Source: Streptomyces eurythermus
Lineage (GTDB): Bacteria > Actinomycetota > Actinomycetes > Streptomycetales > Streptomycetaceae
NCBI RefSeq assembly: GCF_014649115.1
Contig: NZ_BMSK01000020.1
Span: 103,574 to 167,573 of the forward strand
Direction: 5' to 3'
Length of the DNA: 64,000 nt
The first letter of the stretch is position 1, and each line of letters opens with the position of its first letter. Shown here in pieces: positions 50,537 to 59,361 of the stretch. Under the pieces are notes generated by a model that made no database searches, was not told the DNA's origin, and saw only the letters and a list, made by a program, of their open reading frames with translations. A program made the position numbers and the translations under genes.

Positions 50537-52741
50537 ATGCGACTCACCAGACACGTGCGCCTCACCGCGCTCGCCGCTGCCCTGCTCGCGGGCCCCGTGG
50601 CGGTGTGCGCCGCCCCTGTGTCCGCCGTCACCGGCACACCCGTCGGGGACGCCGGTTTCGGTTTCACCGCCCAGATCGTCGTCGGCGACCACGACCGCGG
50701 CTGCTCCGGTGTCCTGGTCGACCCCGAGTGGCTGCTCACCGCGGCCAGTTGCTTCGTCGCCGACCCCGCCGCGGGCCTGACGGTGCCCGCGGGCAAGCCC
50801 CGGTCCGGAGCCACCGCCACCATCGGCCGGCTGGACCTCGGCGGTTCGGACGGAGCGGTGCGCGGCATCGTCCAGCTGGTCCCGCGCACCGACCGCGACG
50901 TGGTGCTGGCCCGTCTGAACCGGCCGGTCCCCAATGTCGCTCCCGTCGCCCTGTCGGCCACCGCCCCCGCGGCCGGCGAGGAGCTGAAGTTCGCCGGATT
51001 CGGCCGCAACAAGGCCGAGTGGGCGCCGCTGAAGCTGCACACCGGCGCGCTCACGGTGGACTCGGCCGCCACCACGACGGCCACCGTCACCGGCAAGGAC
51101 GGCGCGGCGGCCTGCATGGGCGACACCGGCGGCCCGGTGGTCCGGGCCGTCGGCGGCACGCCGCAGCTGGTGGCCCTCAACAGCCAGTCGTACCAGGGCG
51201 GCTGCTACGGCATGGACCCCGCCGAGACCCGCACCGGTGGCATCGCCGCCCGGGTCGACGGCCTGGGCTCCTGGGTGAACTCCACCGTCGGCGCGCCGGG
51301 CGTCGCCGACTTCAACTGTGACGGTGTCGAGGACACCGCCATCACCGACCCCAAGGCCACCGTCGGCGGTGACGACGGCGCCGGAGTGGTCCGCGTCGTC
51401 TACGGCGGCGGCAAGGGCACCGCCGAGATCAACCAGGACCTGGACTGGGTCGACGACGCCGCCGAACCCGGCGACTGGTTCGGGGAGAGCCTGGCCACCG
51501 TCGACTACGACGAGGACGGCTGCACCGACCTGGTGGTCGGCTCCCCCTCCGAGGACCTGGACAAGGCCACCGACGCCGGCACGGCGGACCTGCTGTACGG
51601 CGCGCCGGGCGGCCTCGGCACCGGCGCCACCAAGAGCACCCACTTCCAGCAGGGCACCGGAACCGGGTCCCTGAAGGGGAGCGGTCCCGAGACGGGCGAC
51701 CGCCTGGGCCAGGCCCTCGCGGCCGGGACCACCGCCGCGGGCGAGCCGTACCTCGTGATCGGCGCCCCCGGTGAGTCCATCGGCACGGTCGCCAAGGCGG
51801 GCATGGCCTTCTACGTGCACGGTGACACCAACACCGGGATCAGCCAGGACTCCACCGGCGTCCCGGGCGCCGTGGAGGCCAACGACGGCTTCGGCGCCGT
51901 GATCGCGGCCGACGCCAACCACCTGGCCATCGGTGCTCCCACCGAGACGATCGGCGCCGACGCGGACGCCGGCAACTTCGCGGTCTTCTCCCACAAGCTG
52001 AACTCGGCGCAGCAGCCCACCCCGCTGTTCGGTCTGGACCAGGACCTGGACACCGTCGGCGGCAGCGCGGAACCGGGTGACCTCTTCGCCAAGTCCCTGG
52101 CGATGGTCGACTACCGCCCGTCCGGCGCGGCGGCGGCCACCGACTCCATCCTCGCGGTCGGCGCACCCGGCGAGGACCTGGACATCGACGGCGTCAGCAA
52201 GGCCGACACCGGCCAGGTGTTCACCTTCCGCATCACCGCGGCGGGCACGTACAGCCAGCTCAACACGTACTACTCCGGCACCGCTTCGGACGAGATGACC
52301 GGCACCTCCGAGGCCGGCGACCACTTCGGGCAGACCGTGGCCGCCGTCAACACCGCGCCGCGCGCGGTGGGCAGCACGGCGACGATGAAGCTCGCCGTCG
52401 GCATCCCGGACGAGGCGGTCGGCAGCACCGCCGGCGCCGGCGCCATCACCACCTTCTCGCTGCTGGGCGCGCGCGGTGACAACAACCGCTGGATCGAGGC
52501 CGGCACCTCCGGCATCCCGGGCCCGCCGGGTGCCAACCAGCACCTGGGCGTGAGCCTGCACTACACCGGTACCAAGCTGTACGTCGGCATGCCGTACGGT
52601 CCGTCCGGCTACGGCACGGTCCACGGCGTGCCGCTGTCCAACGTGACCGGCGGCGGTACCAACGCCGCCATCACCACGTACCAGCCCGGCAAGGGCGGTC
52701 TCCCGGCCGCCGGCGCCCGCTTCGGTTACGTCGTCCGCTAG
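50537..52741 (+). CDS. Secreted trypsin-fold pseudo-protease with FG-GAP repeats
   Basis: 734 residues from ATG 50537 with a signal peptide (ALAAALLAGPVAVCA). Residues about 30-250 have a trypsin fold: VDPEWLLTAASCF replaces the His of TAAHC by Ser71; Asp121 in DRDVVLARL is kept; MGDTGGP replaces the catalytic Ser by Thr197. Residues about 255-734 are FG-GAP/integrin-alpha-like repeats (ADFNCDGVEDTAITDP, VDYDEDGCTDLVVGSPSEDLD, ILAVGAPGEDLDIDG) with calcium-type DxDxDG motifs. I recall similar Streptomyces proteins with the same Ser/Thr changes, so the loss may be family-wide. It probably binds rather than cuts. Confidence 0.88.
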   Translation: MRLTRHVRLTALAAALLAGPVAVCAAPVSAVTGTPVGDAGFGFTAQIVVGDHDRGCSGVLVDPEWLLTAASCFVADPAAGLTVPAGKPRSGATATIGRLDLGGSDGAVRGIVQLVPRTDRDVVLARLNRPVPNVAPVALSATAPAAGEELKFAGFGRNKAEWAPLKLHTGALTVDSAATTTATVTGKDGAAACMGDTGGPVVRAVGGTPQLVALNSQSYQGGCYGMDPAETRTGGIAARVDGLGSWVNSTVGAPGVADFNCDGVEDTAITDPKATVGGDDGAGVVRVVYGGGKGTAEINQDLDWVDDAAEPGDWFGESLATVDYDEDGCTDLVVGSPSEDLDKATDAGTADLLYGAPGGLGTGATKSTHFQQGTGTGSLKGSGPETGDRLGQALAAGTTAAGEPYLVIGAPGESIGTVAKAGMAFYVHGDTNTGISQDSTGVPGAVEANDGFGAVIAADANHLAIGAPTETIGADADAGNFAVFSHKLNSAQQPTPLFGLDQDLDTVGGSAEPGDLFAKSLAMVDYRPSGAAAATDSILAVGAPGEDLDIDGVSKADTGQVFTFRITAAGTYSQLNTYYSGTASDEMTGTSEAGDHFGQTVAAVNTAPRAVGSTATMKLAVGIPDEAVGSTAGAGAITTFSLLGARGDNNRWIEAGTSGIPGPPGANQHLGVSLHYTGTKLYVGMPYGPSGYGTVHGVPLSNVTGGGTNAAITTYQPGKGGLPAAGARFGYVVR

Positions 52742-52770
52742 CGGCCGGGCCGCACGCGCCCGCCTACGGC

Positions 52771-52803
52771 GGAAGGGCCGGCCCGTGGCGGGCCGGCCCT
52801 TCC
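52771..52803. terminator. Bidirectional terminator hairpin
   Basis: A perfect 15 bp stem GGAAGGGCCGGCCCG / CGGGCCGGCCCTTCC with a 3-base loop between the converging FG-GAP gene (ends 52741) and glycosyltransferase gene (ends 52821). Confidence 0.8.
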
Positions 52804-52820
52804 GGGGATGTCCGATGCCG

Positions 52821-53966
52821 TCAGCGCTCCAGGAACCTGAACAGTTCCTCCCACCGGTCACGGATGACCTTCGGCGAGTACCGCTGGACGTTCTTCCGGG
52901 CCAGTTCGCCCATCCGGTCGCGGAGTTCGGAGTCCTCCATCAACCGACCGAGCTTCTGGGCGAGTTCGGGGACGTTCCCGGGACGGGCCAGGAGGCCGTC
53001 CTCCTCGTCGCGGACGATCTCGCGCACGCCCGGCGCGCAGTCGAAGGCCGCGCACGGCACCGCGCAGGCCATGGCCTCCAGCAGGGCCAGCGGGAAGCCC
53101 TCGCCCCGGGAGGACTGGACGAACACCGACGCCCCGCGCAGCGCGCCGGCGACGTCGTCCGTCTGGCCGGCCCACTCCACCCGGTCGTCCAGGCCGAGCC
53201 GGGTGCACTGGCTGCGCAGCGCCTCCTCGTCGGGGCCGGAGCCGTAGATCCTCAGGAGCCAGTCGGGGTGCTTGGGCGCCGCTTCCGCCCAGACGTCCAG
53301 GAGCATGTCGATGCCCTTCTGGTGTCCCAGACGGCCGATGCTCGCGACGACCTTCTCGGTGCGCTCGGAGGGGATCTCCGGCATCATCGGCAGCGGGTTG
53401 GGCATGTACCCGACGTTGTTCATGCCCCGGCCGATCCACAGGTCGGCGTCCTCGCGGGTCAGCAGCAGCAGGCGGTCGACGTTCTTGTAGTACCGCTCGA
53501 CGCGCCCGAAGCGGGAGGAGCCGCGCGAGTACTCGTACGACTCGTGGCTCATGCCGATGACCGGGTGCCCCGCGGTGTCCGCGAGGGCGACCCACTCCAT
53601 GGCCCACACCTGGGTCACGATGATCATCGCTCCGGGCCGGGCGGCCCGGAAGATCGCCGACAGCCGGTCGGCGGCCGCCCGCATGCTCTCCTCGCGCGCG
53701 GCCTCGCGGCGCCGGGCCTGGAGGTTGGCCCGGTCCAGCAGGGTGCGGGCCTGCCAGCGGCCGGGCGGGCGCTCGTCGTAGAGCGTCACGGTGGTGAAGG
53801 GCGGGTTGTCGCCCAGGTCCATGGGCACCTCGGGCGGCGCGATGCCGACGATGGTGACCCGGTGGCCCTCCGCGGCGAACAGTTCGGCCATCAGCGCCTG
53901 CCAGCGGGCCACTCCGCCGAGTTCGTTGACCTCGTTGGCCACGAAAATGATGTCACGCTGTGTCAT
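52821..53966 (-). CDS. Family 4 glycosyltransferase (GT-B)
   Basis: 381 residues. N-terminal VANEVNELGGVARWQALMAELF, a middle region ASIGRLGHQKGIDMLLDVWAEA and C-terminal donor-binding motif SSRGEGFPLALLEAMACAVP (E-x7-E type) define GT4. Such enzymes decorate or link wall teichoic acids (TagE-like) or build glycolipids. The start overlaps the upstream GT2/TagF-like gene by 4 bp, so it is the last gene of a three-gene wall-polymer operon. Donor sugar unknown. Confidence 0.9.
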   Translation of the reverse strand: MTQRDIIFVANEVNELGGVARWQALMAELFAAEGHRVTIVGIAPPEVPMDLGDNPPFTTVTLYDERPPGRWQARTLLDRANLQARRREAAREESMRAAADRLSAIFRAARPGAMIIVTQVWAMEWVALADTAGHPVIGMSHESYEYSRGSSRFGRVERYYKNVDRLLLLTREDADLWIGRGMNNVGYMPNPLPMMPEIPSERTEKVVASIGRLGHQKGIDMLLDVWAEAAPKHPDWLLRIYGSGPDEEALRSQCTRLGLDDRVEWAGQTDDVAGALRGASVFVQSSRGEGFPLALLEAMACAVPCAAFDCAPGVREIVRDEEDGLLARPGNVPELAQKLGRLMEDSELRDRMGELARKNVQRYSPKVIRDRWEELFRFLER

Positions 53967-56836
53967 CGGGCGTCTCCCCGGGTTCCGAAGAAGCGATCGA
54001 CGATCTGGGCGGCGGCGTCGCCGCGGTCGTACTCGCCGTACTGGGCCACGAATTCCTTCAGGCGCGCCTCCTGTGCGGAGGCGAGGCCGTCCAGGTCCTC
54101 CAGGACGCCGAAGAGGTCCTCCGCCGTGTGGACGACGGGGCCGGGGGCCTCTTCCGACAGGTCGAAGTACGTCCCGCGGCTGTTGTCGACGTACTCCTCC
54201 CAGTCGTAGGTGAAGAACACCATGGGGCGCTGGAGCAGCGCGTAGTCGAACATCACCGAGGAGTAGTCGGTGATGAGCGCGTCCGCGAGCAGCAGGACCG
54301 GGGTGATGTCCGGCTCGCCGCTGACATTGACGACCCGGCCCGCCACGGAGGGCGGCAGCGTGACGTTGTTCAGGTAGTGCGTGCGCACCAGCAGGGTGAA
54401 GCGGTCACCGAAGCGGTCGGCGAACTCGTCCACGTCGAACGGGAACTCGAACTTCTTGACCTTGCCGTTCTGCTCCCGGAACGTCGGGGCGTACAGCACC
54501 ACCGGGCGGTCCAGGCGGATGCCGAGGCGCTCGGCGAGTTCCCGGGCCGCCGGGTCGAGGGTGCCGGCGTCCCGGGCCCGGACGAGCGCGTCGTTGCGCG
54601 GGTATCCGGTGCGCAGGAGCCTGTCCTCGGTGATCCGGTAGGCCGGGGCGAGGGTCCGCTCGTCGTGCCGGCCGCGCACCACGAAGTAGTCGAAGCGGTC
54701 GATCGCCTCCTGGTAGGCGCGCTGCTCGTGCTCCGGCTTGATGCGGTACTTCGGCTCGTCGAAGCCCATCCGCTTCAGGGCGGAGCCGTGCCAGGTCTGG
54801 ATGTACGTGGTCTCCGGGCGCTTGCTCAGCTTCAGCGGGAAGCCCTGGTTGTCGATCCAGAACTCGGCCTGCGCCAGCGCCCTGAGGTAGGGCCAGGACC
54901 AGCGGCGCACGAGTTCGACGTCGTCCGGGAAGCCCGTGGGACGCTCGCCGGCGTAGGACCAGATGGCGTGGAAGGGCACGTCGCGGCGGCGCATCTCCTC
55001 GTAGATGGCCCGCGGGCTGTCGCTGTACTGCTTGCCGAGGTGGCTCTCGAAGACGACCGTGCCCTTGCGGATCGGCAGCAGCCGGATCATGCGGTGGTAG
55101 GTCTCGATCTTGCGCGGGCCGGAGTGCAGGTCCTTGCGCACCTTGACGGCCTTGCGCACCATCTTCTTGGCCATCGCGGCGGGCGGGCTCTGCAGGTTGC
55201 GCCGCACCAGCGTCGTGGTGCGCTGGGCGAGCGTGCCGTGCTGGGCGAGCCGGAAGGCCAGGTGGCCCTTGGCCGAGGCGTGCGGCACGAGGCGGTCGGC
55301 CGTCATCCGGCCGAGCCGGGGACGGACCCGGACCACGCCGGCGTCCTCCAGCGCGGTCTGGCCGACGGTGAGCCGGCTGGTGGCCTGGACACCGTCGACG
55401 CTCAGGTAGAGGCGTACGTCCCACACCTCGTCGACGATGCCGAGGGGACGGAACTTCGCCGCCAGGGGCACGGTGGCCTGCCATGCCACCGTCTCGCCCT
55501 CGTGCTGGACGCTCTGCACCGGGAAGCGGAACTTCTGCAGGCTCCTGCGGCGGGCGCGGAACTCCAGCTCGGCCTTCAGCTCCGCGCCCGGCGGGATCAC
55601 CCCGAGCGGGTTGACGACGGCGCCGGAGACCTTGATGCCCGCGGGGTTCTCCGCGTAGGACGTCACCTGGTTGCGCAGCCACATGCGCTGGACCGGCCGG
55701 GAGTGGTAGCCGAGGTCGGTCACGTCGAGGATCTTGCGGGCCAGCGGGTCGTCGAGGTGCTCCTCGCACCAGTAGACCCGGCCGTCGCGCTCGGCCAGCG
55801 GGCTGGACACCTTGCGCGGGTTGATGAGGGTGTCGATCGCCGGGGTGAGGTTCTTCCAGTCCTCCTGCAGCAGCAGGTAGGCGCACAGCCGGTGGACCGG
55901 GGACAGCTCCTCGTATGCCTCCGGGGAGAAGCCCTGGATGTAGCCGCGGGCCAGCTCGGCGAACTTGTGGCGGTATTCGTCGTCCAGGAAGGGCAGGTCG
56001 CGCAGGTACAGCACGAGGTCGTGCTTGAGGAACTTGCGGTCCTTGTGGAGCTTCAGCTCGCTCTGGCCCCGCTCCGCGAGGACCCGGTCGATCCGGCGGT
56101 GGATCTCCACGCGGTCGGCGAAGTTGTTGATCTCGTGGCGCCGGTTGCTGATCGACTTGGCGGCGGCCTTCTCCACGACGTTCCAGTGGTAGACCGTGTT
56201 CGGGATCAGGGTGATCCGGGAGGCGGCCAGGTAGGCCTGCGCGGAGAAGAGCAGGTCCTCGTAGTGGATGCCCTTGGGGAAGGTCAGGCCGCTTTCCAGC
56301 AGGAACTCACGCCGGTAGCACTTGTTCGTCGACAGGGTGTCGAAGACCATCAGGTCCGGTATCTCGGCGACCGAGTCGAAGGTGCGGGTCTCCCGGTAGA
56401 GCCACGGGTACCACTTGACCTTCTTGCCGTTGCGGCTGTCCGTGTGGACGCGCAGGCAGAGCCCGGAGACCAGGTCGGCCCCCGTGCTCTCGGCGGCGTC
56501 GAGCATGTTGCGGCAGGCGTTCAGCTCGAGGGTGTCGTCGCTGTCCAGGAACATCACGTAGCGGCCGCGGGCGACGGCGATGCCCTGGTTGCGCGGCTCG
56601 CCGCAGCCGCCGCTGTTCTCCGGCAGCTGGATCGCGCGCACCCGGTCCGAGCGGGCGGCCAGCTGCTGTGCGACCTCGAAGGAGCCGTCGGTGGAGCAGT
56701 CATCGGCGATGATGACCTCGACATTGCGCAGCGTCTGGTCCAGGACCGACTGCACGGCGGTCGGAAGACGTGCCGCGTCGTTGAAGACGATGACGACGAC
56801 GCTGATGTCGGGCGTTGTGTCGGGTTGCTGGGACAC
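53963..56836 (-). CDS. Bifunctional GT2 glycosyltransferase / CDP-glycerol:glycerophosphate glycerophosphotransferase
   Basis: 957 residues from GTG 56836; the open frame runs on to 57331 inside the next gene. The N-terminal 300 residues are a GT-A family 2 domain (VVVIVFNDAARLPTAVQSVLDQ, FLDSDDTLELNA, FPKGIHYEDLLFS). The C-terminal 380 residues are a TagF/TagB type glycerophosphotransferase (WHGSALKRMGFDEP, TGYPRNDALV, LVRTHYLN, ITDYSSVMFDYALLQRPMVFFTYD). It should polymerise a glycosyl/poly-glycerol phosphate wall polymer at the membrane. A paralogue follows upstream by 8 bp. Streptomyces polydiglycosylphosphate or teichoic-acid genes of this kind have been described. Confidence 0.9.
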   Translation of the reverse strand: MSQQPDTTPDISVVVIVFNDAARLPTAVQSVLDQTLRNVEVIIADDCSTDGSFEVAQQLAARSDRVRAIQLPENSGGCGEPRNQGIAVARGRYVMFLDSDDTLELNACRNMLDAAESTGADLVSGLCLRVHTDSRNGKKVKWYPWLYRETRTFDSVAEIPDLMVFDTLSTNKCYRREFLLESGLTFPKGIHYEDLLFSAQAYLAASRITLIPNTVYHWNVVEKAAAKSISNRRHEINNFADRVEIHRRIDRVLAERGQSELKLHKDRKFLKHDLVLYLRDLPFLDDEYRHKFAELARGYIQGFSPEAYEELSPVHRLCAYLLLQEDWKNLTPAIDTLINPRKVSSPLAERDGRVYWCEEHLDDPLARKILDVTDLGYHSRPVQRMWLRNQVTSYAENPAGIKVSGAVVNPLGVIPPGAELKAELEFRARRRSLQKFRFPVQSVQHEGETVAWQATVPLAAKFRPLGIVDEVWDVRLYLSVDGVQATSRLTVGQTALEDAGVVRVRPRLGRMTADRLVPHASAKGHLAFRLAQHGTLAQRTTTLVRRNLQSPPAAMAKKMVRKAVKVRKDLHSGPRKIETYHRMIRLLPIRKGTVVFESHLGKQYSDSPRAIYEEMRRRDVPFHAIWSYAGERPTGFPDDVELVRRWSWPYLRALAQAEFWIDNQGFPLKLSKRPETTYIQTWHGSALKRMGFDEPKYRIKPEHEQRAYQEAIDRFDYFVVRGRHDERTLAPAYRITEDRLLRTGYPRNDALVRARDAGTLDPAARELAERLGIRLDRPVVLYAPTFREQNGKVKKFEFPFDVDEFADRFGDRFTLLVRTHYLNNVTLPPSVAGRVVNVSGEPDITPVLLLADALITDYSSVMFDYALLQRPMVFFTYDWEEYVDNSRGTYFDLSEEAPGPVVHTAEDLFGVLEDLDGLASAQEARLKEFVAQYGEYDRGDAAAQIVDRFFGTRGDAR

Positions 56837-56844
56837 TGCAGCGG

Positions 56845-59103
56845 CTACCTCTGGCTCGTGTGGGTGGATATCAGGGCCGACGCGTCGCGGGACGGCTCCG
56901 GCGGCGGGGCGGGGGTCCGCTCGTCCAGTGGGACGACCGGCGGCAGATCCCCGAGTTCCTCTCCGAGGAAAATGTGGCGCACCACACGCTCCGCAGCACG
57001 ACCGTCGTCGAAGTCGCAGAAGCGGCGACGGAACCGATCGCGTGCCCGGGCGGCCCGCTCCCCGCGCCAGGCGCCGGAACAGAGTACTTCGGCCAGCTCC
57101 TCCTCGCTGGCGGCCACCGCCCCCGGCCCCTCGGTGCGCACGTCGAAGTACGTGCCGCGCACGACGGAGTAGGTCTCCCAGTCGTCGGCGTGGACGACGA
57201 TCGGCCGGTCCAGGTTGGCGTAGTCGAACATCGCCGAGGAGTAGTCCGTGACCAGGCAGTCGGCGGCGAGGTAGAGACGCTCGACCGCTCGGTGGCCGGA
57301 CACATCGATGATCCGGTCCTCGGCCTGCCACGCGGCCGGCCGCTCGGCCGGGCGGTCGCCGGGGTGGGCCCGCACCAGCAGCACCGCGTCCGGCCCGAGC
57401 CGCCCGGCCAGCTTCGCCAGGTCCAGCCGCGGCTCGAAGCCGCGCTGGTACTCACGGCGCGTCGGCATGTACAGGAAGGCCGTCACGCCCTCGGCCAGTC
57501 CGAGCTCGCGACGGGCCTCGCGCACGTCCTCGGCGGTGGAGTTGAGCAGGACGTCGTTGCGCGGGTAGCCGGTGGCCAGGGAGGTGTACGAGCAGGGGTA
57601 CGCCCGCTGCCACACGGCGCTGGAGAAGTGGTTGGCGACGAGGCTGTAGTTCCAGCGGTCGCTGCGCCGCAGCAGCGCGGCGAAGTCGATGCCCGCCGAG
57701 GCCGGGTACTGCCGCCGGTCCAGTCCCATGGTCTTCAGCGGGGTGCCGTGGTGGGTCTGCACATGGATCTGGCCCGGCCGGCGCACCACGGCGTCCGGGA
57801 AGTTCACGTTGTTGACCAGATAGGTGGCGCGGGCGAGGGCCGCCCAGTACTCCCGCGACCCCGTCCGGACGACCTCGACGCCCTCGGGCACCTTGGCCAC
57901 GGCGTCCGGGCGGACGGCCCACACGCGGCGGATGTGGGGGGCGCGGCGGGCGAGCTCGGCGTCGATGGCGGCCGGGTTGCAGGACACGCCGCTGCCCCCG
58001 TAGGCGGAGAACAGCGCCAGGTTCCCGTCGAGCGGCAGTCTCAGCTGATGCCGGTAGTCCAGGCTCAGCGCGGTGCGTCTGGTGCGGCCGAGGGTGGTGC
58101 GCGCGTAGCCGGTCGCCTTGGCGCGCAGCTTCACGACGGCCTTGGCGCCCACCAGGCCGGCGTAGGCGTCGCGTTCCAGCAGCGCGTACTTCTTGCCGCG
58201 GGAACCGGCCGGCTTGCGGAAGCCTGCGGGCATCCGGGCCCGGTAGTCGGCGGCGGCGCGGTGGAAGAACTCGGCCCGCGCGTCCCGCGGCAGCCGGCCG
58301 GGGCGCTCCAGGATCGCCAGGTAGTGGTCGACCATCTTGCGGAACAGCGGCGCGCGCCACTGCTCGGCGTCCGCGCGGGTGTCGAGGAACTCGAAGACGC
58401 GGCGGTACTGCTCGAAGATGTCGAAGTGCTTGCGGCTGACCGTGGCCAGGATGTTGCCGCCCTCGCGCCGCTGCCGGTACAGCAGGCAGACGCGGTCCAG
58501 TACGGCGATGCGCTCGGCGGTGATCAGGGAGCGGAACGTCCACAGGGCGTCTTCGTAGTAGCCCGGCGGGAAGGTGAGGCCCTCGCGGGCGATGAAGTCC
58601 CGGCGGTAGGCCTTGTTGCAGACGATCTGGAGCAGGTTCAGCAGCTGCGGTCGCTCGGCGAGGGAGAACACCCCCGGGCCGGCCTCCGCGAGCAGGGCCG
58701 CTCTCTGGTTCGGGCGTATCTCGCCGTCCCAGTAGGTGCGCACGTAGTCGTAGATCAGTACGTCGGGGTCGCCGGCGGCCGTCAGCCGCTCCGCTATCGC
58801 GCCGAGCGCGCCCGGCGCCAGGGTGTCGTCACTGTCCAGGAACAGAACGTAATCGCCCCGCGCCGATTCCAGAGCGGCGTTGCGCGCCCGTCCGAGGCCC
58901 ACGTTCTCCATGAGGTGGATCACACGGATGCGATCGTCCCGGGCGGCGTATTCGTCCAGGAGGGCGCCGGAGCCGTCCGGGGAGCGGTCGTCGACGGCGA
59001 CGATCTCGAAGTCCTGGTAGTCCTGCCCGAGGACCGACTCAAGGCACTCTGCGAGGTAGCCCTGCACGTTGTAGACGGGGACGACGAGAGAGAGCCTTGG
59101 CAT
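56845..59103 (-). CDS. Second bifunctional GT2 / CDP-glycerol glycerophosphotransferase
   Basis: 752 residues from ATG 59103. GT2 domain: LSLVVPVYNVQGYLAECLES, DDRSPDGSG, FLDSDDTLAPGA, FPPGYYEDALWTF. Glycerophosphotransferase part: VQTHHGTPLKTMGLDRRQYP, TGYPRNDVLL, LVRAHPGD, VTDYSSAMFDYANLDRPIVVHADDWE. It is shorter than its neighbour, lacking the beta-rich insert between the two halves. It starts the three-gene operon ending in a GT4; the promoter lies between it and the divergent galE-like gene (59104-59361). Confidence 0.9.
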   Translation of the reverse strand: MPRLSLVVPVYNVQGYLAECLESVLGQDYQDFEIVAVDDRSPDGSGALLDEYAARDDRIRVIHLMENVGLGRARNAALESARGDYVLFLDSDDTLAPGALGAIAERLTAAGDPDVLIYDYVRTYWDGEIRPNQRAALLAEAGPGVFSLAERPQLLNLLQIVCNKAYRRDFIAREGLTFPPGYYEDALWTFRSLITAERIAVLDRVCLLYRQRREGGNILATVSRKHFDIFEQYRRVFEFLDTRADAEQWRAPLFRKMVDHYLAILERPGRLPRDARAEFFHRAAADYRARMPAGFRKPAGSRGKKYALLERDAYAGLVGAKAVVKLRAKATGYARTTLGRTRRTALSLDYRHQLRLPLDGNLALFSAYGGSGVSCNPAAIDAELARRAPHIRRVWAVRPDAVAKVPEGVEVVRTGSREYWAALARATYLVNNVNFPDAVVRRPGQIHVQTHHGTPLKTMGLDRRQYPASAGIDFAALLRRSDRWNYSLVANHFSSAVWQRAYPCSYTSLATGYPRNDVLLNSTAEDVREARRELGLAEGVTAFLYMPTRREYQRGFEPRLDLAKLAGRLGPDAVLLVRAHPGDRPAERPAAWQAEDRIIDVSGHRAVERLYLAADCLVTDYSSAMFDYANLDRPIVVHADDWETYSVVRGTYFDVRTEGPGAVAASEEELAEVLCSGAWRGERAARARDRFRRRFCDFDDGRAAERVVRHIFLGEELGDLPPVVPLDERTPAPPPEPSRDASALISTHTSQR

Positions 59104-59361
59104 CCTTAGCAACCTGTCTCCGTGGCGGACTTTGACGACGCGATCGGCCGGCACATGCGGCCATCGCCGACCCGAGTGCACACCGTCCATCAGCGTAGAG
59201 GATTAACAGGTTGTTTCCGTCGGGGCCACTTGTCATCTTACCGACAGTCACCGCATCGGCATTGCCCTATTGCTCCGCATGAAACCGGATTCGCCCGATT
59301 CGATTTTTCCGGGGCCGGGAGCCAGGCTGAACAGACTGACCGCCGCTGTGAAGAGGTGACG

